From NCBI RefSeq assembly GCF_008001035.1, contig NZ_CP042856.1:1302001-1366000 (forward strand): DNA of 64,000 nt, read 5' to 3'. The notes beneath the pieces are model-generated. The model made no database searches. It was not told the origin of the DNA and worked only from the letters and a program-made list of their open reading frames with translations. The position numbers and the translations under genes are program-made. The DNA is from Salinibacterium sp. dk2585 (GTDB taxonomy: Bacteria; Actinomycetota; Actinomycetes; Actinomycetales; Microbacteriaceae). Position 1 is the first letter of the stretch. Every line of letters starts with the position of its first letter. Positions 34,201-45,131 of the stretch are shown piece after piece.

Positions 34201-35007
34201 TCAGGTGCCGACGTGAGCCTTGTAGCGGCAGATGCTCGCGAACTCCTCGACCTGGATGCTCGCACCGCCGACGAGGGCACCGTCGACGTTCGGCTGTCGC
34301 ATGAACGAGGCGATGTTGGCGGCCTTGACGGATCCGCCATAGAGGACCCGCGTCTTCGCTCCCGCGTCCTCGCCGAGGCGGGACCGTACGACATCGCGCA
34401 ATGCTGCCGCTACCTGCTCCGCCTGTTCTGGCGTTGCAGCCTGTCCGGAGCCGATGGCCCAGACCGGCTCATAGGCGACGACAATGTCTGCACCCTCGGC
34501 GACGTTCTCGAGCGCGGCGGTGAGCTGTGCGACGGGAACCGCGCTTGGACCGTGCTCAGCCAGGTCATCAGCGGTCTCGCCGACGCAGATGACCGGCACG
34601 AGTCCGTGCTTGATCGCCGCCAGTGCCTTGGCGCCGACCTGCTCGTCCGTCTCGAGGTGCAGCGTACGGCGCTCCGAATGGCCGATGATCACGTAGTCGC
34701 AGTCGAGCGCCGACAGGAACGCTCCGGAGACCTCCCCCGTGTACGCGCCAGAGTCATGAGCCGAGACATCCTGCGCACCGAACTTGAGCAGGAGCTTGTC
34801 AGCCGAGATGAGCGTCTGCACCGAGCGCAGGTCCGTGAAAGGTGGAAAGACCGCGACTTCGACCTCGTCGAAATCGAAGTGGGCGTCCTTGAGGCTCCAT
34901 GCAAGCTTCTGCACGAAGGCGATCGCCTGGAGATGATCGAGATTCATCTTCCAGTTGCCGGCGATGAGCGGCGTACGACCGCCGCTTTTGCCCTTTGTCA
35001 CTGCCAT
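34201..35007 (-). CDS. tpiA: Triosephosphate isomerase
   Basis: This 268-residue TIM-barrel enzyme interconverts dihydroxyacetone-P and glyceraldehyde-3-P. Catalytic residues are visible in GNWKMN (Lys), IIGHSERR (His) and AYEPVWAIG (Glu). The loop and phosphate site GGSVKAANI are at the C-terminus. Its first 10 bases overlap the end of pgk on the same strand, so it should be translationally coupled to pgk in the gap-pgk-tpiA operon. Confidence 0.97.
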   Translation of the reverse strand: MAVTKGKSGGRTPLIAGNWKMNLDHLQAIAFVQKLAWSLKDAHFDFDEVEVAVFPPFTDLRSVQTLISADKLLLKFGAQDVSAHDSGAYTGEVSGAFLSALDCDYVIIGHSERRTLHLETDEQVGAKALAAIKHGLVPVICVGETADDLAEHGPSAVPVAQLTAALENVAEGADIVVAYEPVWAIGSGQAATPEQAEQVAAALRDVVRSRLGEDAGAKTRVLYGGSVKAANIASFMRQPNVDGALVGGASIQVEEFASICRYKAHVGT

Positions 35008-36212
35008 CCCAGTACCTCCAAGCCGGGCAGGGACTTGCCCTCGAGGAACTCGAGACTCGCTCCACCGCCAGTAGAAATGTGACCAAACTGAGCGTCGTCG
35101 AACCCGAGCGCGCGCACCGCTGCCGCAGAGTCGCCGCCGCCAACCACTGAGAGCCCGTCGACCTCAGTGAGTGCCTGGGCTACCGTCCTTGTGCCTGCCG
35201 CGAAGGCGTCGATCTCGAATACTCCCATGGGGCCGTTCCAGAAGACCGTCTTCGACGAAGCGATGACCTCGGCGAAGCGGTGCGCAGTCTCCGGCCCGAT
35301 GTCGAGGCCAATGCCCTTCTCGCCCCACTCCGTGCTCTCGAGCTGGTCTGTGGGGCGCACCTCATGGCGCGCATCCGCTCCGAAGTGCGACGCGACGACG
35401 GCATCGCTGGGCACGATGATCTGCACGCCGCGTTGCTCCGCCTCCGCAATGTAGCCGCGCACATTCTCGAGCTGGTCCTCCTCGAGAAGGCTCGAGCCGA
35501 CGCTGTGCCCCAGTGCGGCGAGGAAGGTGAACATCATGCCGCCTCCCACGAGAAGGGTGTCCACCTTGGGGAGCAGGTGGCCGATGACACCGAGCTTGTC
35601 GGAGACCTTCGACCCCCCGAGCACGACCGTGTACGGGCGCGTCGGACGCTCGGTCAGCCGATCGAGCACGTCGAGCTCCGCCTCGATCAGGAGCCCTGCC
35701 GCACTCGGCAGTGCCTTCGCGAGTTCATACACGCTGGCCTGGCGGCGGTGCACGACGCCGAAGCCGTCAGAGACGAAGGCGTCACCGAAGGCGGCAAGTC
35801 GTGCAGCGAATGCTGCTCGCTCACCGTCATCCTTCGATGTCTCCTCTGGCGAGAACCGGAGGTTCTCGAGCAGTACGATCCCGCCGGATTCAAGTTCCGC
35901 CACCGCGGCCTTGGCAGACTCCCCCACGGTGTCGCCCGCGAAGACGACGTCCCTGCCGAGCAGTTCGCCCAGGCGCGTGGCCACGGGTGCGAGGCTGAAG
36001 GCCGGGTCCGGAGCGCCCTTGGGGCGACCGAGATGCGAGATCACGACCACCTTCGCCCCTGCGTCGAGCAGGCGCTGCAGCGTGGACAGTGAGGCACGGA
36101 TGCGCCCATCGTCGGTGATTCGGCCTTCATCGAGCGGCACGTTCAGGTCGCACCGCACGATGACGGTCTTGCCTGCGAGCTCACCAAGGCTGTCGAGCGT
36201 TCGGAGGGTCAT
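34998..36212 (-). CDS. pgk: Phosphoglycerate kinase
   Basis: This 404-residue kinase transfers phosphate from 1,3-bisphosphoglycerate to ADP. The N-terminal substrate domain has VIVRCDLNVPLDEG and SHLGRPKGAPD, the hinge and nucleotide domain VLGGSKVSDKLGV, and the C-terminal phosphate loop VVGGGDSAAAV. It lies 63 bases downstream of gap. A GAGAAGA ribosome binding site precedes the ATG, and its stop overlaps the tpiA start by 10 bases. Confidence 0.97.
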   Translation of the reverse strand: MTLRTLDSLGELAGKTVIVRCDLNVPLDEGRITDDGRIRASLSTLQRLLDAGAKVVVISHLGRPKGAPDPAFSLAPVATRLGELLGRDVVFAGDTVGESAKAAVAELESGGIVLLENLRFSPEETSKDDGERAAFAARLAAFGDAFVSDGFGVVHRRQASVYELAKALPSAAGLLIEAELDVLDRLTERPTRPYTVVLGGSKVSDKLGVIGHLLPKVDTLLVGGGMMFTFLAALGHSVGSSLLEEDQLENVRGYIAEAEQRGVQIIVPSDAVVASHFGADARHEVRPTDQLESTEWGEKGIGLDIGPETAHRFAEVIASSKTVFWNGPMGVFEIDAFAAGTRTVAQALTEVDGLSVVGGGDSAAAVRALGFDDAQFGHISTGGGASLEFLEGKSLPGLEVLGWQ

Positions 36213-36275
36213 GAGGCGGATCTTCTCGATTCGTTCTGCAGGTGACGGAGCCGGGAAATGTGCTGACGCTGCGGG

Positions 36276-37365
<1,090 letters not shown>

Positions 37366-37432
37366 AGTGTTGCCAGTTGTGCTGAGCACGGCCTTCGTGG
37401 CGCCGAGCGAGTCGAGCAATATGAGGATACGG

Positions 37433-37459
37433 GCGGCCGGGCCAAAATGACCCGGCCGC
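37433..37459 (-). terminator. Hairpin after sodA
   Basis: GCGGCCGGG (37433-37441) pairs with CCCGGCCGC (37451-37459) around a 9-nt loop, 10 bases past the sodA stop. There is no U-tract. The stem core resembles those of the other two strong hairpins at 22-48 and 48568-48597. Confidence 0.55.
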
Positions 37460-37468
37460 GACAAGGTG

Positions 37469-38095
37469 CTAGGAAAGAACGATGAGGCCCGAGGTCGACG
37501 TGCGAGCCGCCTCGAAGCGCTGCTGGACGTTCTGCCAGTTCACGATGTTCCAGAACGCCTTCACGTAGTCGGCGCGGACGTTCTTGTAGTCAATGTAGTA
37601 AGCGTGCTCCCAGACATCGAGCATCAGGACCGGCACGGTGCCGAGCGCGGCGTTGCTCTGCTGGTCGAAGAGCTGCTCGATGATGAGGCGCTGGCCGATC
37701 GAGTCCCAAGCGAGGACGGCCCAGCCGGAGCCCTGCACGCCGAGGGCGGTCGCCGTGAAGTGTGCCTGGAACTTCTCGAAGGAACCGAAGTTGTCATCGA
37801 TCGCCGCCGCAAGCTCGCCGGTGGGCTTGTCGCCGCCATCCGGAGACATGTTGGTCCAGAAGACCGAGTGGTTGACGTGACCGCCAAGGTTGAACGCCAG
37901 GTCCTTCTCGAGCTTGTTGACGTTGGCGAGGTCGCCCTTGTCGCGGGCCTCGGCCAGCTGCGCAAGCGCGGTGTTGGCACCCGTCACGTACGCCTGGTGG
38001 TGCTTGCTGTGGTGAAGCTCCATGATGGTGGCGCTGATGCTCGGCTCAAGCGCTGCGTAGTCGTACGGAAGTTCGGGAAGGGTGTATTCAGGCAT
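37469..38095 (-). CDS. sodA: Superoxide dismutase (Mn/Fe family)
   Basis: This 208-residue cytoplasmic dismutase converts superoxide to peroxide and oxygen. Metal ligands are visible: His28 in MELHHSKHH, His in [10 protein letters not shown], and Asp and His in [11 protein letters not shown]. The residues SGWAVLAWD and the GQ.. Gln region resemble Mn-type enzymes, but metal choice cannot be settled from sequence. AAGGAG precedes the ATG. It sits between whiA and gap, an insertion relative to the usual actinobacterial order. It seems to have its own promoter built on the whiA stop codon. Confidence 0.96.
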   Translation of the reverse strand: MPEYTLPELPYDYAALEPSISATIMELHHSKHHQAYVTGANTALAQLAEARDKGDLANVNKLEKDLAFNLGGHVNHSVFWTNMSPDGGDKPTGELAAAIDDNFGSFEKFQAHFTATALGVQGSGWAVLAWDSIGQRLIIEQLFDQQSNAALGTVPVLMLDVWEHAYYIDYKNVRADYVKAFWNIVNWQNVQQRFEAARTSTSGLIVLS

Positions 38096-38120
38096 TTACT
38101 TCTCCTTGGGGTGTTACCGC

Positions 38121-38162
38121 TGCGCACAGAACTCGTGCGCAAGGGGGATGTTCGCCAGTCTA
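38121..38162 (-). promoter_or_regulatory. sodA promoter and leader hairpin
   Basis: On the minus strand TAGACT (38157-38162) uses the whiA TAG stop as its first three bases and should be the sodA -10 box. In the leader, TGCGCAC (38121-38127) and GTGCGCA (38135-38141) form a 7-bp inverted repeat with a 7-base spacer, between promoter and ribosome binding site, where a redox regulator or RNA structure could act. Confidence 0.4.
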
Positions 38163-39137
38163 CGCGTCCTCGTACTCTGGCGGCAGGTTGGCATCGGTGC
38201 CCGGAACTCCGAGTTCCTCGGCCTTCTTATCTGCCATCGCGAGGAGGCGTCGGATCCTTCCGGCGACGGCATCCTTCGTCATTGGGGGCTCGGCCTGGTG
38301 GCCGAGCTCGTCGAGGCTCGCCTCTCGGAATCGCAGGCGAAGTTCGCCCGCGTAGCGCAGGTGCTCGGGGATCTCCTCGCCCAGAATCTCGAGTGCGCGC
38401 TCGACCCGCGCGCACGCCGCAACGGCGGCCTGGGCTGAGCGGCGGAGGTTGGCGTCATCGAAGTTCACGAGTCGGTTCGCGGTCGCGCGAACCTCGCGTC
38501 GTTGGCGCAGCGCCTCCCATGCGGTCACTGTCTCGACCGCGCCCATCGTGACAAGCATGGCGCTGATCGCCTCGCCGTCTCGGATGACGACACGGTGCAC
38601 GCCACGAACCTCTCGCGCCTTCGACGCGATGCCGAGTCGAGAAGCAGCACCCACGAGCGCCATGGCAGCCTCGTTACCGGGGCATACGACTTCGAGGGCA
38701 GCCGAGCGGCCGGGATCGGTGAGGGTGCCCTGCGCGAGGAAGGCCCCGCGCCAAATGGCGGCGAGGTCCTCGCGGGAACCGGTCGTAAGCCGGTTGGGCA
38801 GCCCGCGGATCGGGCGACGCCTGGCATCGAGGAGGCCTGTCTGGCGTGCGAGCGTCTCGCCGTCAAGCACGCGTACGAGGTAGCTGGTCGCCTTGCGCAT
38901 GCCGTTCGCGGGGATGACGGCAACGTCACCGCGAACCCCATAGAGCTCCGCGAGGTCTTTGCGGACGCGACGGGCGAGCGCGGGACTGTCGACCTCCGAC
39001 TCGACCGCAATGCGCCCCGAGATCGTGTGGAGCCCACCCGAGAACCGGAGGATCGTTGACAGCTCCGCGGCGCGAACGCTGGTCTTGCTCACCTCGACTC
39101 CGGTGAGCTCCTCCTTGACATCGGCGGTGAGAGCCAC
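38160..39137 (-). CDS. whiA: DNA-binding regulator WhiA
   Basis: This 325-residue WhiA protein has an N-terminal LAGLIDADG-homing-endonuclease-like domain without nuclease residues and a C-terminal HTH domain. In Streptomyces it controls sporulation septation and in other Gram-positives division or chromosome segregation. Matching blocks are [26 protein letters not shown], the [14 protein letters not shown] core, and the C-terminal [14 protein letters not shown] and [13 protein letters not shown]. The GTG start has AAAGGAT 9 nt upstream. It lies next to rapZ, but the yvcK gene that normally separates them is absent. Confidence 0.95.
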   Translation of the reverse strand: MALTADVKEELTGVEVSKTSVRAAELSTILRFSGGLHTISGRIAVESEVDSPALARRVRKDLAELYGVRGDVAVIPANGMRKATSYLVRVLDGETLARQTGLLDARRRPIRGLPNRLTTGSREDLAAIWRGAFLAQGTLTDPGRSAALEVVCPGNEAAMALVGAASRLGIASKAREVRGVHRVVIRDGEAISAMLVTMGAVETVTAWEALRQRREVRATANRLVNFDDANLRRSAQAAVAACARVERALEILGEEIPEHLRYAGELRLRFREASLDELGHQAEPPMTKDAVAGRIRRLLAMADKKAEELGVPGTDANLPPEYEDA

Positions 39138-39200
39138 GGGCGAATCCTTTCGTGCAGTCTGTGAAGAGATATGAGAAGCGTGAGGCGGGGCGATGCCCGT

Positions 39201-40091
39201 CTACTCACGACCGAGATCGCGGTGCTTGACGCTGGTGGCCACGCTCGGCAGCGAAGAGAGCCTGCGTGCAAGCTCCTCTGCCGCAGCGACCGACCGGTGC
39301 TTTCCACCCGTGCAGCCAACCGCGATGGTGGCGTGCCGCTTGTTCTCGCGCTGGTAGCCGGCGAGCACGGGCTCGAGCGCCCGAACATAGGCGTCAAGAA
39401 ACTCCTGCGCACCTTCCTGCGCGAGCACGAAGGACCTGACGGAGTCGTCCAATCCGTTCTGGGAGCGCAGTTCAGGAATCCAGAACGGGTTGGGAAGGAA
39501 GCGCATGTCCACGATGAGATCGGCATCGGTCGGTACGCCGTACTTGAATCCGAAGCTCATGACGGTCGTCTTCACGCCCGGAGTACCTCCCGGCGCGAAC
39601 GTCTCGGTGACCACCGTGGCCAACTGGTGGATGTTGAGATCCGAGGTGTCGATCACGAAGTCGCTCTTCTCGCGGATCTCGAGCATGCGGGCCCGCTCCT
39701 CCGAGATGCCGTCGAGCAAGGTGCCGTTGCCCTGCAGCGGATGCGGGCGTCGCACCTGCTCGAAGCGGCGGACCAGTGCGGCATCCGTCGCGTCCAGGAA
39801 CATGACGCGCACGGTCGAGCTGGAGCTGAGCATCTCGATCGTCTCAGCGAGGTCGGAGAACAGGCGCCCACCGCGAACGTCGACGATTGCGGCGATACGC
39901 GGCAGATTGCTTCCCGCTCTCCCCGCGAGTTCGACCAGGGGGCGCAGCATCTGGGGCGGAAGGTTGTCGACGACGTACCAGCCGAGGTCCTCGAGAGCAT
40001 TGCCCGCCGTGGAGCGGCCCGCGCCGGACATGCCGGTGACGATCAGGACTTCCTGTCGTTCGGATCCCTCCGCCATTCCGGTCGTCCTCAT
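39201..40091 (-). CDS. rapZ: RNase adapter RapZ (YvcJ)
   Basis: This P-loop protein of 291-296 residues belongs to the YvcJ/RapZ family that binds nucleotides and, in enterobacteria, GlmZ RNA to control amino-sugar synthesis. The Walker A TGMSGAGRS is near residues 19-27, DLGWYVVDNLPPQML follows, and the C-terminal signature CTGGKHRSVAAAE binds the ligand. The start could be ATG 40091 or ATG 40076; GAGG lies 8-9 nt before the second. It follows uvrC, the common order, with a possible -10 box at the uvrC stop. Confidence 0.94.
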   Translation of the reverse strand: MRTTGMAEGSERQEVLIVTGMSGAGRSTAGNALEDLGWYVVDNLPPQMLRPLVELAGRAGSNLPRIAAIVDVRGGRLFSDLAETIEMLSSSSTVRVMFLDATDAALVRRFEQVRRPHPLQGNGTLLDGISEERARMLEIREKSDFVIDTSDLNIHQLATVVTETFAPGGTPGVKTTVMSFGFKYGVPTDADLIVDMRFLPNPFWIPELRSQNGLDDSVRSFVLAQEGAQEFLDAYVRALEPVLAGYQRENKRHATIAVGCTGGKHRSVAAAEELARRLSSLPSVATSVKHRDLGRE

Positions 40092-40115
40092 CCCCTCGCC
40101 GTCTCGTGCCTTCCA

Positions 40116-40121
40116 AGCCTA
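40116..40121 (-). promoter_or_regulatory. -10 box for rapZ-whiA on the uvrC stop codon
   Basis: On the minus strand TAGGCT begins with the TAG stop codon of uvrC and lies 24 bases before ATG 40091. The resulting leader of about 18-33 nt would carry GGCGAGGGG. Confidence 0.4.
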
Positions 40122-42020
40122 CCCACCCTGCGCACCTCCCGGGGACTCACGCAGACGCGAATGGATCGCCGTCGCCACGACTCGGCCCACGCCCTTGACC
40201 TGGGAGATGTCATCGACGGATGCCTCGCGCAGGCGCGCGACGGATCCGAAATGGCGCAGGAGCTCCTTGACGCGCGACGGACCGACGCCGGGAATCTCGC
40301 TGAGGACGGTTGTGATGTCACGCTTGCGTCGTTGGCGCTGGAAGGAGATCGCGAAGCGGTGCGCCTCATCGCGGATTCGCTGGATGAGGAACAGGGCGTC
40401 GCTGTTTCGCGGCAGGATGACCGGGAAATCCGTGTCAGGCAGCCACACCTCCTCGAGCCGCTTCGCGATGCCGCAGAGCGCGATGTCCGTCACGCCGAGC
40501 TCTCGAAGCACGGCGGCTGCCGCCGCAACCTGGGGCTGGCCCCCATCCACGATCAGGAGGTTGGGGCGGTACGCGAACCTCTTCGTCGCTCTAGCGCCGT
40601 CAGTCGCCGGTTCATCGTCCTCCTCATCGAGGTGCGAGAGCCGGCGACGCAGGACATCGGCGATCGCCTCGGTGTCGTCAGCGGCCTCCTTGATGCTGAA
40701 CCGGCGGTACTGGTCTTTGCGCGGCAGGCCGTCTTCGAAGACGACCATTGAGGCCACGATATTGGTGCCCGAGAGGTGCGAGACGTCGAAGCACTCCATG
40801 CGGAGAGGGGCCTCCCCCATGCCGAGCGCCTCCTGGATGTCAGCAAGTGCTTGGGATCGTGAGGTGAAGTCCGCGCTCCGGCGGGTCTTGTAGAGGATCA
40901 GCGAATTCTTGGCGTTGGTGTCGACCGTCTGCGCGAGGGCCGCCAGCTCGCCGCGTCGCGCGACCGAGAGCGCGATGCGACCGCTGCGGCCGCTGAGCTC
41001 CCACTTCCGTGTGGCGAGCCAGTGCTCCAGCTCCGTCGCGTCAGCGGGAAGCGCTGGCACGATGACCCTGCGGGGCGGCTCCGTGTCGTCGCCGTAGGCC
41101 TTCTGGATGACCGACTCAACCAGGTCGGGCAGCTCGACGTCGAGTTCCTTGTCGACGACCCAGCTGCGCACGCCGCGGATGCGACCGCCGCGCACCGAGA
41201 ACTGCTGCACGGCCGCGGCGAGCTCGTCGTGGGCGATTCCGAAGATGTCGGCGTCGATCGAGTCGGAGAGCACGATCGTGTTCTTGGAGAGCACGGTCTC
41301 GAGGGCGCTGCGCTGGTCACGGTAGCGTGCGGCAGCCTCGTAGTCCTGCCGGGCAGCTGCCTCGGTCATCCGCTTCGTGAGCTCCGCCACGTAGCGTTTG
41401 TCCTGCCCCGCCATGAACGACGCAAAGTCGAGCGCGATCGACTTGTGCTCCCCCTTCGAGACGCGCCCAACGCAGGGCGCGGAGCACTTGCCGATGTCGC
41501 CGAGGAGACAGGGTCGACCCGACTGTTCGGCGCGCCGATAGATGGTGTCGGTGCAGCTGCGCATCGGGAAGGCCTTGAGCATGAGGTCGACCGTCTCTCT
41601 GAGCGCGCCGACCTTCGTGTACGGGCCGAAGTACCTGGCGCCCCGGATGCCCTTGTTGCGGGTCACGAGCACGCGGGGCACGTCGTCCTGGAGTGTGATC
41701 GCAAGGTACGGGTACGACTTGTCGTCCCGGAATTGCACGTTGAACGGCGGGTCGAACTCCTTGATCCACGTGAACTCGAGTTGGAGTGCCTCGAACTCGC
41801 TCGCGACGACGGTCCATTCGACGGATGTCGCCGTCGTCACCATGCGCCGTGTTCGTTCGTGCAGGCTCGCGAGAGGCGCGAAGTAGTTGCTCAGCCGCGC
41901 GCGGAGGTTCTTCGCCTTGCCCACGTAGAGCACCCGCTGCTGCGCGTCCCTGAACCGGTACACGCCCGGTTGCGTTGGTATCTCCCCAGCCTTGGGCCTG
42001 TATGCGACCGTGTCACTCAT
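40119..42020 (-). CDS. uvrC: UvrABC excinuclease subunit C
   Basis: This 633-residue protein makes the 3' and 5' incisions in nucleotide excision repair. The N-terminal GIY-YIG nuclease spans about residues 14-95, with PGVYRFRDA and [14 protein letters not shown]. The UVR motif region EEALGM-like and the four-Cys cluster ([15 protein letters not shown]) are central. The RNase H-like endonuclease has the Asp in [11 protein letters not shown] and LIVDGGQPQ. The C-terminal helix-hairpin-helix ([27 protein letters not shown]) ends it. It follows uvrA after 27 bases. Confidence 0.97.
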   Translation of the reverse strand: MSDTVAYRPKAGEIPTQPGVYRFRDAQQRVLYVGKAKNLRARLSNYFAPLASLHERTRRMVTTATSVEWTVVASEFEALQLEFTWIKEFDPPFNVQFRDDKSYPYLAITLQDDVPRVLVTRNKGIRGARYFGPYTKVGALRETVDLMLKAFPMRSCTDTIYRRAEQSGRPCLLGDIGKCSAPCVGRVSKGEHKSIALDFASFMAGQDKRYVAELTKRMTEAAARQDYEAAARYRDQRSALETVLSKNTIVLSDSIDADIFGIAHDELAAAVQQFSVRGGRIRGVRSWVVDKELDVELPDLVESVIQKAYGDDTEPPRRVIVPALPADATELEHWLATRKWELSGRSGRIALSVARRGELAALAQTVDTNAKNSLILYKTRRSADFTSRSQALADIQEALGMGEAPLRMECFDVSHLSGTNIVASMVVFEDGLPRKDQYRRFSIKEAADDTEAIADVLRRRLSHLDEEDDEPATDGARATKRFAYRPNLLIVDGGQPQVAAAAAVLRELGVTDIALCGIAKRLEEVWLPDTDFPVILPRNSDALFLIQRIRDEAHRFAISFQRQRRKRDITTVLSEIPGVGPSRVKELLRHFGSVARLREASVDDISQVKGVGRVVATAIHSRLRESPGGAQGG

Positions 42021-42047
42021 GCAATCGACTCACGCGGCCTCGCGGTC

Positions 42048-45041
42048 TCACCGAGCCGACTGTGCGGTTCGCGCCTTCGCGCCAGCTGCCGCTGTCTTCG
42101 TGGCGGAACCCGTTGCGCGTGCTGGCTTCTTGCGTGGCGTCTTGGTGCGCCCGGCGGCGATTGCCGCTTCGACGGATGCCGCAGGGAGGAGTTCCCGAAG
42201 GAAGCGACCCGTGTGGCTCACCTCAGCGCCGGCGACCTGTTCTGGCGTGCCGGTCGCGATGACCTGACCACCGCCCGCGCCGCCCTCCGGGCCCATGTCG
42301 ATGATCCAGTCTGCAGACTTGATGACGTCGAGGTTGTGCTCGATCACGACCACCGTGTTGCCCTTCTCAACGAGGCCCTCGAGCACGAGGAGGAGCTTGC
42401 GCACGTCTTCGAAGTGAAGGCCGGTCGTTGGTTCGTCGAGCACGTAGATGCTGCGACCGCTTGAGCGCCGCTGCAGTTCGGTGGCCAACTTGACGCGCTG
42501 CGCCTCACCGCCCGAGAGGGTCGTCGCGCTCTGGCCGAGACGGACGTATCCGAGGCCGACATCGACAAGGGTCATGAGGTAGCGGTGGATGGCACCGATC
42601 GCCTGGAAGAACTCTGCGGCCTCGCTGATCGGCATCTCGAGGACCTCGGCAATGTTCTTGCCCTTGTAGTGCACCGAGAGGGTCTCGCGGTTATACCGTG
42701 CTCCGTTGCAGACCTCGCAGGTGACGTACACGTCTGGCAGGAAGTTCATCTCGATCTTGATCGTGCCGTCGCCGGAGCAGTTCTCGCAGCGGCCGCCCTT
42801 GACGTTGAAGCTGAAGCGCCCCGGCAGGTAGCCGCGTGCCTTGGCCTCTGCCGTCTCCGCGAACAGCGTGCGAATGCGGTCGAAGACGCCCGTGTAGGTG
42901 GCGGGATTCGACCGCGGAGTGCGCCCGATGGGCGCCTGGTCAACGTGGACCACCTTGTCGAGGCTCTCAAGCCCGCGAACGCGCGTGTGCTTGCCGGGGA
43001 TCTGTCGAGCGCCATTGAGCTCGTTGGCGAGGACCTTGTAGAGGATGTCGTTGATCAACGTCGACTTCCCCGAGCCGCTGACGCCCGTGATGGCGGTCAG
43101 GGTACCAAGGGGAATCTCGGCCGTCACGTCCTTGAGGTTGTTGGCCCGTGCCCCCTCGATTCGCAGCATGCGTTCCGGGTCGACGGCACGGCGGGACTGC
43201 GGAACGGCGATGCTTCTGCGCCCCGACAGGTAATCGCCCGTCACCGACATGTCGTTCACCAAGAGGTCGTCATACGAGCCGGAGTGCACGACCTTGCCGC
43301 CATGCTCGCCCGCCCCGGGACCGATGTCGACCACCCAGTCGGCCGTGCGGATCGTGTCTTCGTCGTGCTCGACGACGATGAGCGTGTTTCCGAGGTTCTT
43401 GAGTTTGACGAGCGTCTCGATGAGACGTCGGTTGTCACGCTGGTGAAGGCCGATGCTTGGCTCATCGAGCACGTAGAGCACGCCGGTCAGCCCCGACCCG
43501 ATCTGGGTTGCCAGGCGGATGCGCTGCGCCTCGCCTCCCGAGAGCGAGCCGGCCGAACGTGCGAGGTTCAGGTAGTTGAGACCCACCTCGAGCAGGAACT
43601 CGAGTCGCGCCCGGATCTCGCGCAGCACGGCCGCCGCGATGTGGGCCTCGCGGTCGGTCAGCGTGAGGTCGTGCATGAAGCCGTAGGCATCAGTGAGGCT
43701 GAGCTCCGCGACGTCGGCGATGCTCTGCCCCTGTACCGTGACAGCCAGGACCTCAGGCTTGAGGCGCTTTCCATTGCACACGGCACACGGGATCTCGCGC
43801 AGGTAGCTGGCGAAGCGCTGCCGCGCTGAGTCTGTCTCGGCCTCGAGAAACTTGCGCTCGATATAGGGAATGACGCCCTCGAAGCCGGTCGTGTACTTCA
43901 TTTCACGACCGAAGCGGTTGCGCCACTTGACGCTCACCTGGAAGTCGTTTCCGCGGAGCACGGCCTCCTGTACGGACGGGTCGAGCTGCTCCCACGGCGT
44001 CTTCAACGAGAAATCCAGGTCGCGGGCGAGACCCTCCAGCAGGCGCTGAAAGTAGTTGTAGAGTCCCTTGCCGCTCTGGGTCCACGGCAGGATGACGCCG
44101 TCAGCGAGGCTCAGCGCGGGGTCGCCGAGCAGCAACTCGGAGTCCACTGCCATCCGGGTGCCCAGGCCCGAGCACTCGGGACACGCGCCGAATGGCGCGT
44201 TGAACGAGAAGGTGCGTGGTTCGATCTCGGTCAGCTGGACCGGGTGGTTGTTGGGGCACGAGAGCTTCTCGGAGAAGCTGCGCCACGCGGCATCCCCCTC
44301 CTCGTCGACGAAGTTCACGGCGACGAGCCCATCGGTGAGGCGAAGCGCTGTCTCGAGGGAGTCGGTGAGCCGATTGAGGATGTCGTCTGCTGCGACCAGC
44401 CTGTCGACCACGACCGAGATGTCGTGCTTGACCTGCTTCTTCAGCGTGGGAGGAGTACTGAGCTGGATGACCTCGCCGTCGACGATCGCCCTGGAGTATC
44501 CGGATGCGGCCAACTCGCGGAAGAGGTCGACAAACTCCCCCTTCTTCTGCGAGATGACGGGCGCCACGACCTGATAGCGCGTGCCGGACTCGAGTGTCAT
44601 GAGCTGGTCAGCGATCTGCTGCACGGTCTGCTTCTGGATCGGCTCGCCGCACTGGGGGCAGTGCGCGATGCCGATGCGTGCCCAGAGGAGGCGCATGTAG
44701 TCGTAGATCTCGGTGATCGTGCCGACGGTCGACCGCGGGTTGCGGTTGGTCGACTTCTGATCGATCGACACCGCGGGGCTGAGGCCCTCGATGAAGTCGA
44801 CATCCGGGCGGTCGACCTGGCCGAGGAACTGGCGCGCGTACGCCGAGAGTGACTCGACATAGCGCCTCTGGCCCTCAGCGAAGATCGTGTCGAAGGCGAG
44901 GGACGACTTGCCCGACCCCGAGAGGCCTGTGAACACCACGAGAGCGTCGCGAGGGATCTCCAGATCGACGTTGTGCAGGTTGTGAACGCGCGCTCCACGC
45001 ACGCTCAGTCGCGACGACGATTCGACGGGGGTGATGGACAC
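42048..45041 (-). CDS. uvrA: UvrABC excinuclease subunit A
   Basis: This 997-residue damage-recognition ATPase has Walker [14 protein letters not shown] in the first and [13 protein letters not shown] in the second ABC module. It has LSGGEAQR signatures in both and zinc-binding Cys pairs (CPNN...CPEC and CENC...CEVC). A Lys/Ala/Thr-rich tail of about 35 residues at the C-terminus (after residue 960, with [10 protein letters not shown]) exceeds the usual 950-residue core and is probably disordered. The GTG start lies 7 nt after TAGGCT, and a LexA-like box lies further upstream. Confidence 0.97.
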   Translation of the reverse strand: MSITPVESSSRLSVRGARVHNLHNVDLEIPRDALVVFTGLSGSGKSSLAFDTIFAEGQRRYVESLSAYARQFLGQVDRPDVDFIEGLSPAVSIDQKSTNRNPRSTVGTITEIYDYMRLLWARIGIAHCPQCGEPIQKQTVQQIADQLMTLESGTRYQVVAPVISQKKGEFVDLFRELAASGYSRAIVDGEVIQLSTPPTLKKQVKHDISVVVDRLVAADDILNRLTDSLETALRLTDGLVAVNFVDEEGDAAWRSFSEKLSCPNNHPVQLTEIEPRTFSFNAPFGACPECSGLGTRMAVDSELLLGDPALSLADGVILPWTQSGKGLYNYFQRLLEGLARDLDFSLKTPWEQLDPSVQEAVLRGNDFQVSVKWRNRFGREMKYTTGFEGVIPYIERKFLEAETDSARQRFASYLREIPCAVCNGKRLKPEVLAVTVQGQSIADVAELSLTDAYGFMHDLTLTDREAHIAAAVLREIRARLEFLLEVGLNYLNLARSAGSLSGGEAQRIRLATQIGSGLTGVLYVLDEPSIGLHQRDNRRLIETLVKLKNLGNTLIVVEHDEDTIRTADWVVDIGPGAGEHGGKVVHSGSYDDLLVNDMSVTGDYLSGRRSIAVPQSRRAVDPERMLRIEGARANNLKDVTAEIPLGTLTAITGVSGSGKSTLINDILYKVLANELNGARQIPGKHTRVRGLESLDKVVHVDQAPIGRTPRSNPATYTGVFDRIRTLFAETAEAKARGYLPGRFSFNVKGGRCENCSGDGTIKIEMNFLPDVYVTCEVCNGARYNRETLSVHYKGKNIAEVLEMPISEAAEFFQAIGAIHRYLMTLVDVGLGYVRLGQSATTLSGGEAQRVKLATELQRRSSGRSIYVLDEPTTGLHFEDVRKLLLVLEGLVEKGNTVVVIEHNLDVIKSADWIIDMGPEGGAGGGQVIATGTPEQVAGAEVSHTGRFLRELLPAASVEAAIAAGRTKTPRKKPARATGSATKTAAAGAKARTAQSAR

Positions 45042-45048
45042 GTTTGCC

Positions 45049-45054
45049 AGCCTA
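45049..45054 (-). promoter_or_regulatory. Proximal leaderless -10 box for uvrA
   Basis: On the minus strand TAGGCT stands 7 nt upstream of the uvrA GTG. It would give a leaderless transcript that is independent of the upstream LexA-type promoter. Confidence 0.45.
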
Positions 45055-45106
45055 TGTTCTCTCAGTTCGGGTCTCTCGATGGGATGCTGCGCACAGGTCG
45101 CCCCGC

Positions 45107-45127
45107 TCGAACACCTGTTCTATTGTA
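45107..45127 (-). promoter_or_regulatory. LexA (SOS) box and promoter upstream of uvrA
   Basis: TCGAACACCTGTTCTA (45107-45122, plus strand) matches the actinobacterial LexA box TCGAAC-N4-GTTCGA at 11 of 12 fixed positions. On the minus strand a near-consensus -10 TACAAT (45122-45127) abuts it, so the expected transcription start falls inside the box, the classic position for LexA repression. It lies 66-81 bases before the uvrA start, between uvrB and uvrA. Confidence 0.65.
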
Positions 45128-45131
45128 TCGC

